This document shows, one piece after another, positions 11,894 to 23,326 of a stretch of DNA of 64,000 nt. Source of the DNA: Cryptomeria japonica (taxonomy: Eukaryota > Streptophyta > Pinopsida > Cupressales > Cupressaceae); NCBI RefSeq assembly GCF_030272615.1, contig NC_081413.1, positions 442,209,038 to 442,273,037 on the forward strand, written 5' to 3'. Positions within the stretch are counted from its first letter, which is position 1, and each line of letters opens with the position of its first letter. The notes under the pieces are model-generated. The model did not search any database. It was not told the DNA's origin and saw nothing but the letters and a program-made list of their open reading frames with translations. A program made the translations under genes and the position numbers.

Positions 11894-14800
11894 TTAGTTG
11901 ACCTCCTGAAGGGGAAACACCCCTAATTCACCTCTTAAGTACATAAATGTAGTCTTTGGGAGAGGCTTGGTGAATATGTTTGCTAACTGCTCCTTACTGG
12001 AAACATGTTCCAGTGCAATCTCTTTGTTTTGAACCTTTTCCCTCAAGAAATGATACTTAAGGTCAAAGTGCTTGGTTCTAGAGTGTAAAACCGGATTCTT
12101 GGAGATATTAATTGCACTAGTTTTGTCACAAAATATACTTACCGGTTTAGATACAAGAAATTTGAAGCCATTTAATACATTATTCATCCAAATTGTCTGA
12201 GTGCAGTTCATGAAAGCTGCAACATACTCTGCTTCCATTGTAAACTGAGAGATACAACTTTGCTTCTTACTCATCCATGAGACCAGTCTACCACCAAGAA
12301 GAATGCACCACCAGTTGTGCTTTTTTGGTCATCTATATTGCCTGCCCAATCAGCATCTATGTATACTTTCAAGTTGAAATCCTTGCTATAAGGATACCAC
12401 AATCCATAGTCAACAGTTCCCTTCAGATACCTAAGAATCCGCTTGATTGCAACCAAGTGAGATTCTCTTGGGCTTTATTGGAATCTTGCAGCAATGCCAA
12501 CTACATGTGCAATATCTGGTCTACTATGCACTACATAATGCAACTTACCAATCATTGATCGGTATTCCTTCTTATTAACCAATTTTGAGTCATCTTCTTT
12601 AGATAGTTTACAACCGGTCACCATCGAAGTACCAACCGGTTTGCTATCTTCCATACCAAAGGTCTTCAACACCTCTTTGACATACTTTGACTGAGTGATA
12701 AATATTCCATCCTTCATCTGCTAGATCTTTAGTCCAATGAAGAATTTAATCTCCCCTATGAGTGACATTTCAAACTCTTTCTTCATCTCATCTGCAAACT
12801 CATGACTCATCTTGTCATCTCCACCAAAGATAATATCATCAAAAAATACCTCACGGATCAGGATCTGATCTCCTTCAAACTTCAAGTAGATATTACTATC
12901 TTCACTTGTTCTCTCAAATCCAATCTTCACAAGACAGGAATGCAGACGTTCATACCATGCCCTAGGTGCCTGCTTTAGTCCATATAAGGCTTTATGTAGC
13001 CTACATACCATGTCACTATCTTCAAATAGGGAAAACCCATCTGGTTGCTCAGTATACACCTCCTCTTCATGTACACCATTTAGGAATGTAGATTTTACAT
13101 CCATTTGATATACTTGGAAATCTTTAAAAGCTGCATATGCAAGAAGCATACAGACTCCTTCCAATTTGGCTACAGGAGAAAAGGTTTCTCCATAGTCTTT
13201 TCCTTCTTCTTGAGCATATCCTTTGCACACTAATCTGGCTTTGTTCCTAATCATTATGCCATCCTCATTCAGCTTATTTCTGAAAACCCATTTAGTACCA
13301 ATGACATTTTTGTGCTCCAGTCTGGGTACCAAAGACCATGTACCATTTTTCTCTATCTAGTCAAGTTCCTCTTCCATTGCCTTGATCCAGTCTTCATCCT
13401 TATGTGCCTCTTTGAATGATTTAGGCTCAAATTCAAAGATCATACAAGAGTTTTCTCTAACCTTTCTTCTTGTAAGGATTCTTGCATCCTTATCTCCTAT
13501 GATATTCTTAGGATCATGATTTGGCTTGACATACCAAGGAATGGTCTTGATAGATTCCTCTTGCTTTTCTTCTTCATCCTCATCTCCATCAGTATCAGCA
13601 TCTACATTTGTCGGTGTAGGAACATTATTATTGGTAATCGGTTGGCTGTCAACTAGTTCCCAGAAGGTTGCAACCAGTTTGTTTACCGCTTGCTCACTAC
13701 CAGTTCCCTCAGTTTTCTCAAAGGTTTCATCAACTCTTACATTGATGCTTTCCATAATTCTCTGAGTCCTATTGTTGAAACACTTGAGAGATTTTCTCTT
13801 GGTGGAATATCCTAAGAATATTCCCTCATCACATTTCACATCAAATTTTCTCTGGTGTTCACTCCTCTTGATGTAATATTTGCTACCAAACACTCTAAAG
13901 TAGATAACCACAGGTGTCTTACCAGTCCAATATTCATAAGGAGTTTTGACCTTAACTTTCTTGATGAGTACCCGGTTCATTGTGTAGACTGTAGTGCTCA
14001 CTGCTTCTCTCCAAAAGGTGTGAGCTACCTTTCCTTGAATCAACATGGATCTAGCTGCTTCAACCATAGTCTGGTTATTCCTCTCTACTAGGCCATTCTG
14101 CTGTGGAGTCCAAGGGGCAGACAATTGCCTCTTGATGCCATGTTATTCATAGTACTTGTCGAATTCACCAAAAGTGAATTCCCCTCCTTGATCAGTTCTT
14201 AGGCACTTGATCCTTTTACCGCTTTCCTTCTCCACTAATGCTCTGAAAGATTTGAACTTTACAAAGGATTCAGGCTTGTCTTCCAAGAATGTGACCCACA
14301 TCATTCTTGAGTAGTCATCAGTGATAATCATGAAGTACCTATCACCCTGCACACTTCTAGTTTTCATAGGACCACACAAATCAGTATGCACAAGATCAAG
14401 CAAGTTGTCAGCAGTCAAATATTTACCTTTAAAGGTTGAGGAAGACATTTTCCCCAATTGACACTCTCTGCACAAGGTATTATCCGGTTTTCTTAGCATT
14501 GGCAACCCTCTAACTGCCTTGATCTTACTAGCCTTCACAATGTTATCAAAGTTTACATGGCAGAGTCTCCTATGCCATATCCAGCTATCATCAAATTTAG
14601 CCATAAGACATATACTTATATTTGCATTCAGATGAAATAGGTTACCTTTGGTCTACATACTGGTGGCCACCAATTTACCATTCTTTCCTTTGATTCTACA
14701 AACTCCATTCTTGAATTCTAGAGTGAGGTCACTATCATTCAGGTGGGCAACACTCAAAAGGTTGTGTCTAAGACCATCAACCCAATACACATTGTCAGCA

Positions 14801-15990
14801 CTACTCTTTCCATTCAGAGAGATGGACCCTCTACCTTTGACCATGCATGGTGCATCATTGCCAAAGCGAACCACACCACCATCATACTCCTCCAAGGATA
14901 GAAACTTGCTCCGGTTGCCAGCCATATGGTGAGAACAGCCACTGTCAATGATCCACTCATTGGAATTATCAAACCGGAAGACAAGAGCCTTCTTGTTTGA
15001 CACATCTTCTTTCACAGCAACAAACACAATATCTTCATTTTCTTCATCCTTTGATTCTTCATCTATGACACCTTCATCAACTGCCACAAAACAGTTTCTC
15101 TGGTTTCCTCCTTTGAATTTCTTGAACCTTTCCGGTTTGTCCTTGTTGTCACCATTAGGATAGTTTACAACAATATGTCCTATCTGGTTACAAGAAAAGC
15201 ATTTCAAAGGTAGCTTACCTTTGTATTTGTCGGTTCCTTTAGGAAGTTTCCTGGAAAGGAGAGCTTCAAATGCCATCAGAATATCCTCATCATCTATTTC
15301 TCTGCCCTGTCTTGGTTCACCACTAGTGCTAGCTTCTTTTCCTTTTCTGGATGGTACTATAGAAGCTTTAAAAGTTGATTCAGTCTTTTGAACACTACCA
15401 TCGAAACTATTTAGCTCATAGGCTGTCAACTTTGCAATGATGGAGTCTAGGGATACCTTAGTCTTGTCTATTGATCTTAGCTCTTGAATAGCAGCAACCC
15501 TTATTTCATAGACCGGCAATAGGGATCTCAAGACTTTTCTTACCATAGTGGAATCTTCTATTTTACCACTTGCACTCTTGATATCTCCAACAACTATTTT
15601 GATTCTTATTCCATACTGTTGAATGGTCTCACCTTCAACCATTTGCATATCTTCAAACTTCCCTCTAAGGCTTTCTTCCTTAGCTTGGTTTACATGCTCA
15701 TCACTGCCATAGATATTTTCAAGAGTATCCCATACCTCTTTGGGATTCACGTTATCCTGAACATCAATAAACTCAATGTTAGATAAACTACTAATTAGGG
15801 CTTCCATGACTTGCCTATTCTCCCGCATCTCTCTCTTTTGGTCATCGGTAAGGGTACCGGTAGGAGTAACATAGGCAGTCTCAACATAGCTCCAGTGTTG
15901 AGCACCCATGCTTCTGATGTATATCTTCATTTTGTCTTTCCATATACTGAAATTTTCTCTGTTAAACTTTGGACCTTCCCTCTTCATCAT
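11894..15990 (-). pseudogene. Copia C gag-pol polyprotein (near intact)
   Basis: A single frame runs from the ATG at 15990 to about 12290, broken by five stops (about 14650, 14140, 13354, 12718 and 12472). A 1-base deletion near 12290 then moves RNase H to another frame. Residues 1-250 are UBN2-type gag. A zinc knuckle at ~264-278 (CFSC, GHIV, last Cys replaced by Tyr) follows, then the protease WIIDSGCSHHM at ~345-355. Integrase (14604-13360) has HTDLCGP, LRTDQGGEF and LVERNN. RT (13332-12721) has [18 protein letters not shown] and an FFDDIIFGG active site with Phe for the usual Tyr-Val/Phe-Val. RNase H (12456-11894) has TMEAEYVA and FCDKTSAI. At least three stops look like CAG to TAG changes. 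Confidence 0.93.
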
Positions 15991-16061
15991 TAGACTGGGA
16001 TCTTTACCTCAAGCAGTTAAGCTTATAGCATAAAGGACATGGAGGATGCTCTGATACCAAT
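15991..16061 (-). other. Primer binding site and leader, copia C
   Basis: The leader between LTR and gag is only about 70 bp. The complement of TGGTATCAGAGC lies at 16048-16059, two bases from the LTR end at 16062. It marks the minus orientation of the element and the 5' LTR boundary. Confidence 0.93.
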
Positions 16062-17578
16062 TGATAACTCAATGATGAACTGATAGTAATAACCCGGTAC
16101 TGAGAGGGGGGGGGGGTGAATCAGTATAGACAAAATACAGTGCTAAACTGGTCTAACAGTAGACACTTCAAATGACTGGCAAACAGTGACACCGATTTGA
16201 AACAGAGTGCGACCGATAAAGCTAAGAATGAAAGAGACAAGCATTACCTGGTTACTCAATTAGCTTTTCACTCAACTCAAAACTACCCTACCATTTCACC
16301 CTTATGCATAAATAGGTAATCTATCATCAGATAATAATAGCAGCTAGTTCAACATGTTTTATTGATAGGCATAAAACACAGAACCATCATATGCTTGACA
16401 GACAATAGCAAAGCATCACACATGACACACATTTTTCATGTGGAAACCCAACTAGGAAAAACCACAGTGGGGATGAATACCCACAAGCTATTTTTGAACT
16501 CTTTAGAAGTCTGCTCTGTTAGGAGCCTTATCCGGTTAGAGACATTACAATAGGTTCTGCTAGGAACCGATCCTATTAGAGATCACCTGGTTAAGAGATG
16601 GCTAGAATACCCAGTTAAGGGTTAAACCCTGTTAAAGGTTACCTTGTTAGAGGATTTCAAGAACTCAATAGCTAAAGGATTTCAAACTCAAGAGCTTTGA
16701 ATTACCCTGTTAAAGGATTTACAACAAGCCGACTAAGGCTACCCTGTTAAGGGATTTTCCAACTATTGAGGAGGTTAGAGATCAACAGGTATTACAATGA
16801 TCTGGTAACAACACTCAATGCCAGTGCAGATCCGCTTAAGCTCCTCTTCACCTTCTGCACTTACACTCTACAAGTATCACTTCTCTCCTTTTGGTCTAGC
16901 AATAATCATGTATCCCTTCTCTTGGATACACACACACAACTTTTGCCAACAACCTCAGAAAGAGACACAACATCAACCTTATAGGAAAACAGATAGGTCA
17001 GTAGCATAAACCCTAAACCCTAAATGTGTTAGGTTAAGGAATTCAAATGGTACAATCCTGACCATTGAGCACACTGTATTAAATGCAGCAGTTCTTGATC
17101 CAATCTCAAGACATTCTCCATCGTCCATTTCCATCGATTTTATGGTGGCTGATAACCCATCACACATTATCACCATTTTATAGACTTCTCACATTCCTGA
17201 GGTAGATAGGAACAATCTCCTTCATGCAAGATCCTTCACCCACACAAGGCTTGCGTGGCAACATGATCTGTTCTTTGTTACCATGCTAACTCATCACACA
17301 AAGTCACCGATTGAGCCACATAGGCTTGAAGCACTTCAACCGGAAACCCTAAAGTTGAGACAACCAACCGGTAGTCATACAACACTTCCATGTGCTGGTT
17401 CCCATAACCATATGTTAGTTCACCTTGAACAAGCACACTGCTTCACTTTCGCACAAATGTCAGTTCATAGTGTTATACCGGTTCTCTCATATGCCGGTTC
17501 TCACCTCTTCAGCATATTGACATCAATGACAACATACAATGTCATTATATCCTCATATCGGTTCACATTATGCCAACA
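16062..17578 (-). repeat. 5' LTR of copia C
   Basis: The LTR is 1517 bp and ends (in + view) TGCCAACA, with the target duplication TTCTT at 17579-17583. It is closely similar to 10142-11650, with scattered substitutions and a few short indels, one adding a repeat of AAGGATTTC-AA near 16670. It contains an AAACCCTAAACCCTAAA telomere-type run at 17008-17024. Confidence 0.94.
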
Positions 17579-17583
17579 TTCTT

Positions 17584-19843
17584 CAACTTGCATACCAGAT
17601 TCTCTTTACCTTTATCCACAAAATGCTCTAGTTGTGACATGTAAATCTCCTCCTCCAAATCACCATGAAGAAAATTTGTCTTCACATCCATCTGCTTGAC
17701 TTCCAAATCATGAGCTGCTATGAGATATAACAAAATTTGAATGGATTTGAACTTAGCTATATGAGCGAATATCTCCCCATAATCAATTCCCTCCACTTGG
17801 GAATATCCCTTCACAACCAATCGTGCCTTGTACTTCTCAACACTACCATCTAGACCTGATTTCTTCTTAAACACTCATTTACAACTAACAATCTTTCATC
17901 CTTCATGCAAATCTACTAGATCCCATTTCGCATTCTTCTTCAATGAATCTGTCTCTTCATTCATGATTTCCATCCAGGAATATGCATCATGCATACCCAT
18001 TTCCTCTCTAACAGTCCTAGGCTCATGAGCGTTAGCAATCAACAAAAAGATACAAATAGAATCTAACAATGAATAACCAAACCTTTCTGGTGAATAACCA
18101 TATCTTCTAGGTTTCTACCTATCATGCGTAGACCTTCTCAAAGACAGAGGTTGAGGATCTTGTTCCTATTATGAGCTCTTTGATCTGCTAGAACTCTCCT
18201 CATTATCAGGTCCCACAAGAGTACATAGCTCATCTCTCTCTATAGGGAGTGGAATCTGAACTACCTCTTGTTTCTCTTCCATCTTTGGGTTCAAATCAAT
18301 TGTGGAAGGTTTCAGCTCTCTAAAGATTACACTCCTTCTATAGAGAACCTTCTCTACAATTGGATCCCAAAGCTTGTACCCCTTCACACCGATACCATAA
18401 CTGATGAAGATGCACTTAATTTCCTTGTTCTCTAATTTGATAGTGCCTCATATCTAAAGACTCTATGATGTCTCATTGAGGAATTTTTACTAGACCATAC
18501 TTCCAAAGGGGTCTTTTCAATAATTCCTAAAGTAGGACATCTATTTATTAGATAACATCCAACAGCTACTGCCTCAACCTAGAAATTTTGTTCAAGGCCA
18601 ACGCCACTCATCATACTCCTTGCCCTCTCTATCAACATTTTGTTCATCCTCTCTGCAACTCCATTTTGTTGTGGTTTATATGGAGTTGTCTTATGTATTT
18701 CAATCTCTTGGTCCTTACAAAACCTATGAAACTCAACAAAACAAAACTCACCACCATTATGCATCCATAAATACTTGATTTTCCTACAAGTTTGATTTTC
18801 AACAAGGACTTAAATTACTTAATCTGATTGAAAACTTCAAATTTACTCTTGAGGAGATAAACAAATGTCCTAGAATGGTCATCTATGAAAGAAATAAAGT
18901 ACATGGATCTATTTAATGAAGACACATTAACATGACCAAATACATTAGAATGAACATAGTCCAAAACCCTAGAAGACTTATGAGAACTGGAATAAAAAGA
19001 AACACAATGTTATTTTCCATTAATAAAATGTTCACAAAAGTCAAAGTCAAGATTAAAATCATCAAGGCCTTCAATAAGGCTTCTATTTTCTAAGGCTCAT
19101 AAGCCCTTTTCACCTATGTGCCCAAGTCTTTGGTGCCACAATATTGCCTTCTTAGTTGGGAGCTTCATCTCCAAAGCATTAACACCCTTAGGTAGCCAGA
19201 AAGAATGATCTTAAGATGTTGATACATCTATTTTCTTCTCTGCTTGATCTGATGGTGAGGATGAAGAATCCAAAGCCCTATTCTTGGACTTCACAAAAGT
19301 GCTATTACACTAAACCGTGTGTGCATCCATCTTATACAAAGTGCCTAACCGAACACCTTTAGCAAGCACTATAAAACCTTTGGTCATCTTGCATCCACCT
19401 TGTGAGAAAAAAATATGCACTCCCACATCGCTCACCTTACTAATTGAAAGAAGGTTTCATGCCAAAACAGGAATGTGTAGTACACCATCAATCCCCTTCA
19501 CTCTACCATCAGGGAATCGGATCTTGACTCTTCCATGACCAAGAATTTTCAGGTGAGAGTGATCACCCAAGTACACCTTCCCACCATCATATTCTTTGTA
19601 TTTTGAGAACCAACCCCTATGAGAGGTCATGTGGAAAGAAGCAAATGAGTCAATCAACCATACATATTCTGATGCATGGATTGCCAAGGTAGAAATAAAA
19701 GCATTTGCATCATCTTGACAAGATCGATCGGAATCAGACTTAGAGGCTTTATTGTTTTCCTTTTTCTTATCCTCTTTTCAATCTTTCTAGAAATGACCGG
19801 ATTTGCCCAAGTTCTAACATTTAGCATTGGAGTTTTTACTACA
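17584..19843 (-). pseudogene. Copia A fragment: zinc knuckle, protease, integrase, RT start
   Basis: This is a decayed copia pol read from 19843 downward. A degenerate zinc knuckle lies near 19780-19830, with one Cys changed to Leu and the last to a stop. The protease (19457-19687) has WLIDSFASFHM, where the active-site Gly of DSG has become Phe. A WHQRLGH pre-integrase motif is near 19105-19145. The integrase core (18579-18764) has MHNGGEF and NGVAERMNK. A linker follows at 18169-18387. The RT start (17584-17874) has ARLVVKGYSQVEGIDYGEIF and FLHGDLEEEIYM. It is cut at 17583 by copia C and at 19843 by the gypsy complex, with gag resuming at 52526. Confidence 0.87.
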
Positions 19844-20533
19844 TGTAGACGTATAAATCTGACCACTTTCTTAAATAAATATTTAATATTTATTTTAACC
19901 CCATTCCCCTTATTAATTAAATTCTATTTAATTAATTTCTTCATATTCATCTATTTAATTAAATGAGTTACTCAATTTATTTAATTAAGTTCACCTAAAC
20001 CTCTTCTAGCTTTTAATTAAATAAATGACTTTATTTAATTAATTTCCCTTTCTCCCCTTTTTAATTAAATTAACATTTAATTAAATTGATCCTTGCAAAT
20101 AAATAAATCTAATTTATTTATTAAATCCCCCACTTGTATTTATGCAAATGATTATTCAAAGTCACTTTTTACCTTTTAATAGGGTAAAATAAAAAAGGTT
20201 AATAAGTGGGGCATGTATTTTCTTCCCACTTTTTCATTTTTAACCTTATCAACCTCATTTTCAAGAGATGAATCACTAATGTGCACTCAACGCAGTCAAT
20301 ATTCTCATATTACAATTAATTCAAAAATGCTCATCAACTTGGCAATTTTTTACTAAATCCTTGATTCATCTCCCAAGGGGGCATCATCAACATCGTTTAT
20401 CAATTCTTCACATCTAGGGCATCATATCGATATTTTGACACACAATATCATATCGATCAAATTTTGATAGCATATACGGCAGATTTTCTTTGAATCAACA
20501 TGTGCACACACATCACTTCAAAGAGGTGCAAGA
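19844..20533 (+). mobile_element. Rearranged remnant of a gypsy 1-type element
   Basis: The first ~300 bp (19844-20147) match the start of the gypsy LTR at 20534 and 51077 (TGTAGACGTATAAATCTGACC). At a shared TGCAA the sequence jumps to the last 386 bp of the gypsy internal region. Thus 20148-20533 aligns with 50691-51076 at equal length, including the polypurine tract CAAAGAGGTGCAAGA before the next LTR. The piece is best explained as the remnant of a second element joined tandemly to gypsy 1 and shortened by a microhomology deletion. It also keeps a copy of the antisense promoter (TATA-like box at 20170-20186). Confidence 0.8.
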
Positions 20534-21534
20534 TGTAGACATATAAATCTGACCACTTTCCTAAATAAATATTTAATATTTATTTTAACCCCATTCCCCT
20601 TATTATTTAAATTCTATTTAATTAAATTCTTCATATTCATCTATTTGATTAAATGAATTACTCAATTTATTTAATTAAGTTCATCTAAACCTCTTCTGGC
20701 CTTTAAATAAATAAATCACTTTATTTAATTAATTCCCCTTTCTCTCTTTTTTAATTATTAAATCCCCCCACTTGTATTTATGCAAGTTGCATCTATTTTG
20801 TTGAAATAAAGTAATTTTATTTCAATTAAAATCCTCCTCCATCCACTTGCATTTTCCTACATCTCCCACTTGCCTCCTAAACCCCTTCTAGATTCTTCTA
20901 ATCCCTTCCAATTTAGCCTAATTCATCTCCTAATTATTGTCACATTCCTAAGCAAAGAGAAGTCACTGAACTCAAAGCCTCCAAAGTCTTCAATAACCAT
21001 TAAAGGCTTTGTGTCTTCAAATAGTTAACCTCTAAAGTCTTCCAAACCATTAAAGGCTCTTACATAACCATTTATGGTTAACTCATCTTTGGCTTTTGGT
21101 TAGAGACTTTCCTTTAGCTTAACCCTCATCTAACCCAAGGGTCTCATCAAATATTCATGGCTTTAACCTTGGTTATCCCTTTAACCATTACACAATAGTT
21201 TACCCCTTGGGTAAAAGATTTGTCCAATGGATAATCCAAACCTAACCTTAACCCTTACCACCTAAGGTAACCTTCATGTCTTCTCAAGTATTTAATGCTT
21301 CTTACATCTCCTCTCAAGCAACCTTTTGTTGACAATTGTCACCATTTCATTGGTGAGAATTGTAAATATGGATTGATAACTTTCAATCCTAACCCTTGTT
21401 AAGATTAATCAATCTCAACTATACATCTCTCTATTTTCCCTATAAATAGAGCCCATTCCTTCTTCAAAAATCAAGTCTTTTGCACATCAAACTTATAGTC
21501 ATTTTGCAGGTTGATACCACATTCTAGGCATACA
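20534..21534 (+). repeat. 5' LTR of gypsy 1 (short U5)
   Basis: It starts TGTAGACATATAAATC after a polypurine tract and ends CTAGGCATACA right before a primer site. The TATA box TATAAATA is at 21441-21448. Up to the TATA box it matches the 3' LTR at 51077. Downstream of it, about 450 bp of the long R-U5 seen at 52070-52500 are absent, while the last ~30 bp match again. The first ~250 bp are rich in TTAATTAAATAA-like runs. Confidence 0.88.
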
Positions 21535-21560
21535 TTATTGGTGCCCACTATGGGGCTCGT
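21535..21560 (+). other. Primer binding site, gypsy 1
   Basis: TTGGTGCCCACTATGGGGC begins at 21538, three bases after the LTR end. This is the usual position and type of a plant Ty3/gypsy primer site. Gypsy 2 has a degenerate version at the same place (complement of TGGCACCTACCATGGGGC near 45336-45358). Confidence 0.85.
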
Positions 21561-21644
21561 CCCAAAAAATAACATTATTTTTTTGTGTAGGTTGAACACA
21601 AAGATCACATCAAGATATTAAAATAGTAGATCAGAGAGTTCTTT

Positions 21645-21845
21645 TAGCACATCCATTTCTTATCTTAGTGCTTACATGGCCCATATTAGTGCATAGAAAC
21701 CATCTTTCAGTGCATCTGATCTTCTTTTTAGTGCATATCCCTCTGTTATTTTTGCACATAGGAGCGCCAAACTAGCACATCTACCTGATTTCCTAGCACT
21801 TAGGAATCATTTCTTAGTGCATTTGTTCCATAGTTTAGTGCATAG
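21645..21845 (+). repeat. 21-bp phased array 1, gypsy 1 leader
   Basis: A core TAG[CT][AG]CAT or close variant starts at 21645, 21666, 21687, 21708, 21729, 21752, 21773, 21794, 21815 and 21836. All steps are exactly 21 bp except one of 23. The 13 bp between cores are not conserved. In one frame the cores read Leu-Val/Ala-His every seven codons. Confidence 0.85.
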
Positions 21846-21899
21846 AGCTGATAGAGGCAAAAAATTGTAACAGAGGTTAAACAATTAGGCTTGTGGAAG

Positions 21900-21963
21900 G
21901 ACAATATATATGGAATATAACATTTAAGTAAAAGTGATTATGTTATATTCCATATATATTGTC
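21900..21963. repeat. Perfect 24-bp-arm inverted repeat
   Basis: The arms at 21900-21923 and 21940-21963 (GACAATATATATGGAATATA with its last four bases CACAT-side partner) are perfect reverse complements, with a 16-base loop. The corresponding leader of gypsy 2 (44880-45030 region) lacks it, and the flanking segment of gypsy 1 appears partly duplicated (ATTAGGCTTGTG-type text before and after). It may be a small foldback insertion or a hairpin formed during a duplication. Confidence 0.8.
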
Positions 21964-23110
21964 GGGATGTTTGAGAGGGGTTTCAGACTTCTAGGAGTTA
22001 TAATGCAAAATCTAGTTTTTGGAAGATCCTCCAAATTTCAGACTTAGTCAAATTTCAGGGCATTTCAGGATCAACAGTAAAAATTTGTAACCAAGATCAG
22101 AATTTAGGCTTGTGAAGCCCACCATCATGATTTCATTTTTTTTTCTAACTGACTGTGTGCAATTTCTAACATTTTTGTGCAAGAATAGAAGGAATTACTT
22201 TAGTTTTCTTTGCGTTCTTTCGAAGTTAGTAAAAAGAACTCACCTTTCTTTTTTTTCTAAAAGCTTAAAATGAACCTCATGATTTATTTTGGATGCATAA
22301 AATGAAATTCATGCTTTCCTTTTGGTTCTTAAAATAAAACTCAATCTTTTCTTTATTGCATGGATAAAAATGACAACAAATCAAACACTTTTCTCTCTTG
22401 CAAGATTAAGGGAAAACACTTCATTTTGGTCTCTAAAAAGAACAACAAATTTTCAATTTTCTTGCAAAACGTAGAATGAGCAATCCACATTTTCTTGCAA
22501 GATTAAAAAGAACAATCAACTTATCCATTTCTTACAAAGCGGTTTACTTTCAAGTAAATGTACTTTACTTTATGTTGACCAGGATTTCAATTTCCTAGCG
22601 AGATAAATAAATTCCTTTGTGGGATAAAAGGAACACCATGCTTGTTGGAGCAACATCTCCAAATATACTATAGCAAACCATTGTCTTGAAGGTTAAAAAG
22701 AATATTGTTTTCCTTGTCTCAAAAGTGGAAGGTATATGCTCTCCCCTTAATTGGGTGATCAAAAATCCAAACCACTCTTATTCTTTATTTTACTTCAAGC
22801 ACTTAAATCCTTTAGAAGGCTTGCCATCTCGAGTTGCTCTTAGGGCGCCATTAATGGCCGGTGAGAGGGGAACAACCTAAGTGGGAAATGAATTTATCGC
22901 CAAGTGTTCCAACCCACTATAATCAAATGTGGAGGTTGATGAAAGTCCCCTTAAATGGTTTTTCTCAGTGATTAGTCTTCCCCCAGTATCTTTAAGATAT
23001 GTAAAGCCTTTGTTTTAAAGGTTGGGAAGCCCCTCGAGGGATTTTATCACTGAAGACTGAACAGATGCCTAATTAAGAACCTTAGTATTAGAGACTTTGA
23101 ACCGAGTCAG
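21964..23110 (+). other. Gypsy 1 leader, non-coding
   Basis: AT-rich leader without a convincing gene. Parts align with the gypsy 2 leader in reverse complement; for example the TGGCCGGTGAGAGGGGAACAA stretch at 22854-22874 and the text around 22890-22930 correspond to about 44140-44210. The open frame at 22686-22880 has no recognisable domain and falls in this conserved non-coding block, so I do not call it a gene. Confidence 0.6.
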
Positions 23111-23118
23111 TCGCCAAA

Positions 23119-23326
23119 CATTGACAATATCATAGTGCAAGGGTGGGGAAGAATCCATCCCCAAGATCACTCACCATATATCTCGCAAGATAACTACGCA
23201 ATTGTGAAGAAATTCACTTTGGGTTAATTTCTTACAAAAGGCAAAAATATGGGTGCCCCCTAGGGGGTGACAAGGCTGTTTGAGCTGATGGAGTATCAAG
23301 ACTAGTTGGCTATGATATTGTCAATG
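23119..23326 (+). other. Leader stem with palindromic core
   Basis: CATTGACAATATCATAG at 23119-23135 and its perfect reverse complement at 23310-23326 can pair over 17 bp. Between them lies the palindrome CCCCCTAGGGGG (23256-23267). Gypsy 2 keeps the same arrangement in weaker form: CCCCTAGGGG at 43788-43797, with partly matching arms near 43728 and 43918. Conservation of a long non-coding block between two diverged elements suggests an RNA structure, for example for packaging or dimerisation. That role is inference. Confidence 0.65.

Larger units (their letters stand above)
10142..17578 (-). mobile_element. Copia C, complete Sirevirus-like copia element
   Basis: This is a complete minus-strand element of 7.4 kb with LTRs of 1509 and 1517 bp. 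A perfect 5-bp target duplication TTCTT lies at 10137-10141 and 17579-17583. It has a Met-tRNA-type primer site, a near-intact gag-pol frame and polypurine tracts. It interrupts the RT gene of copia A exactly between codons for VCKLKK and SLYG, and removing the element with one target copy rejoins that gene. Sirevirus assignment is inference from the multiplied polypurine tracts and gag-pol style. Confidence 0.95.

Noticed and set aside
13526-14091. + strand frames over copia C integrase
   Set aside because: They are shadows of the minus-strand polyprotein, which has clear integrase motifs here. The same applies to 34097-34408 over gypsy 2 integrase.
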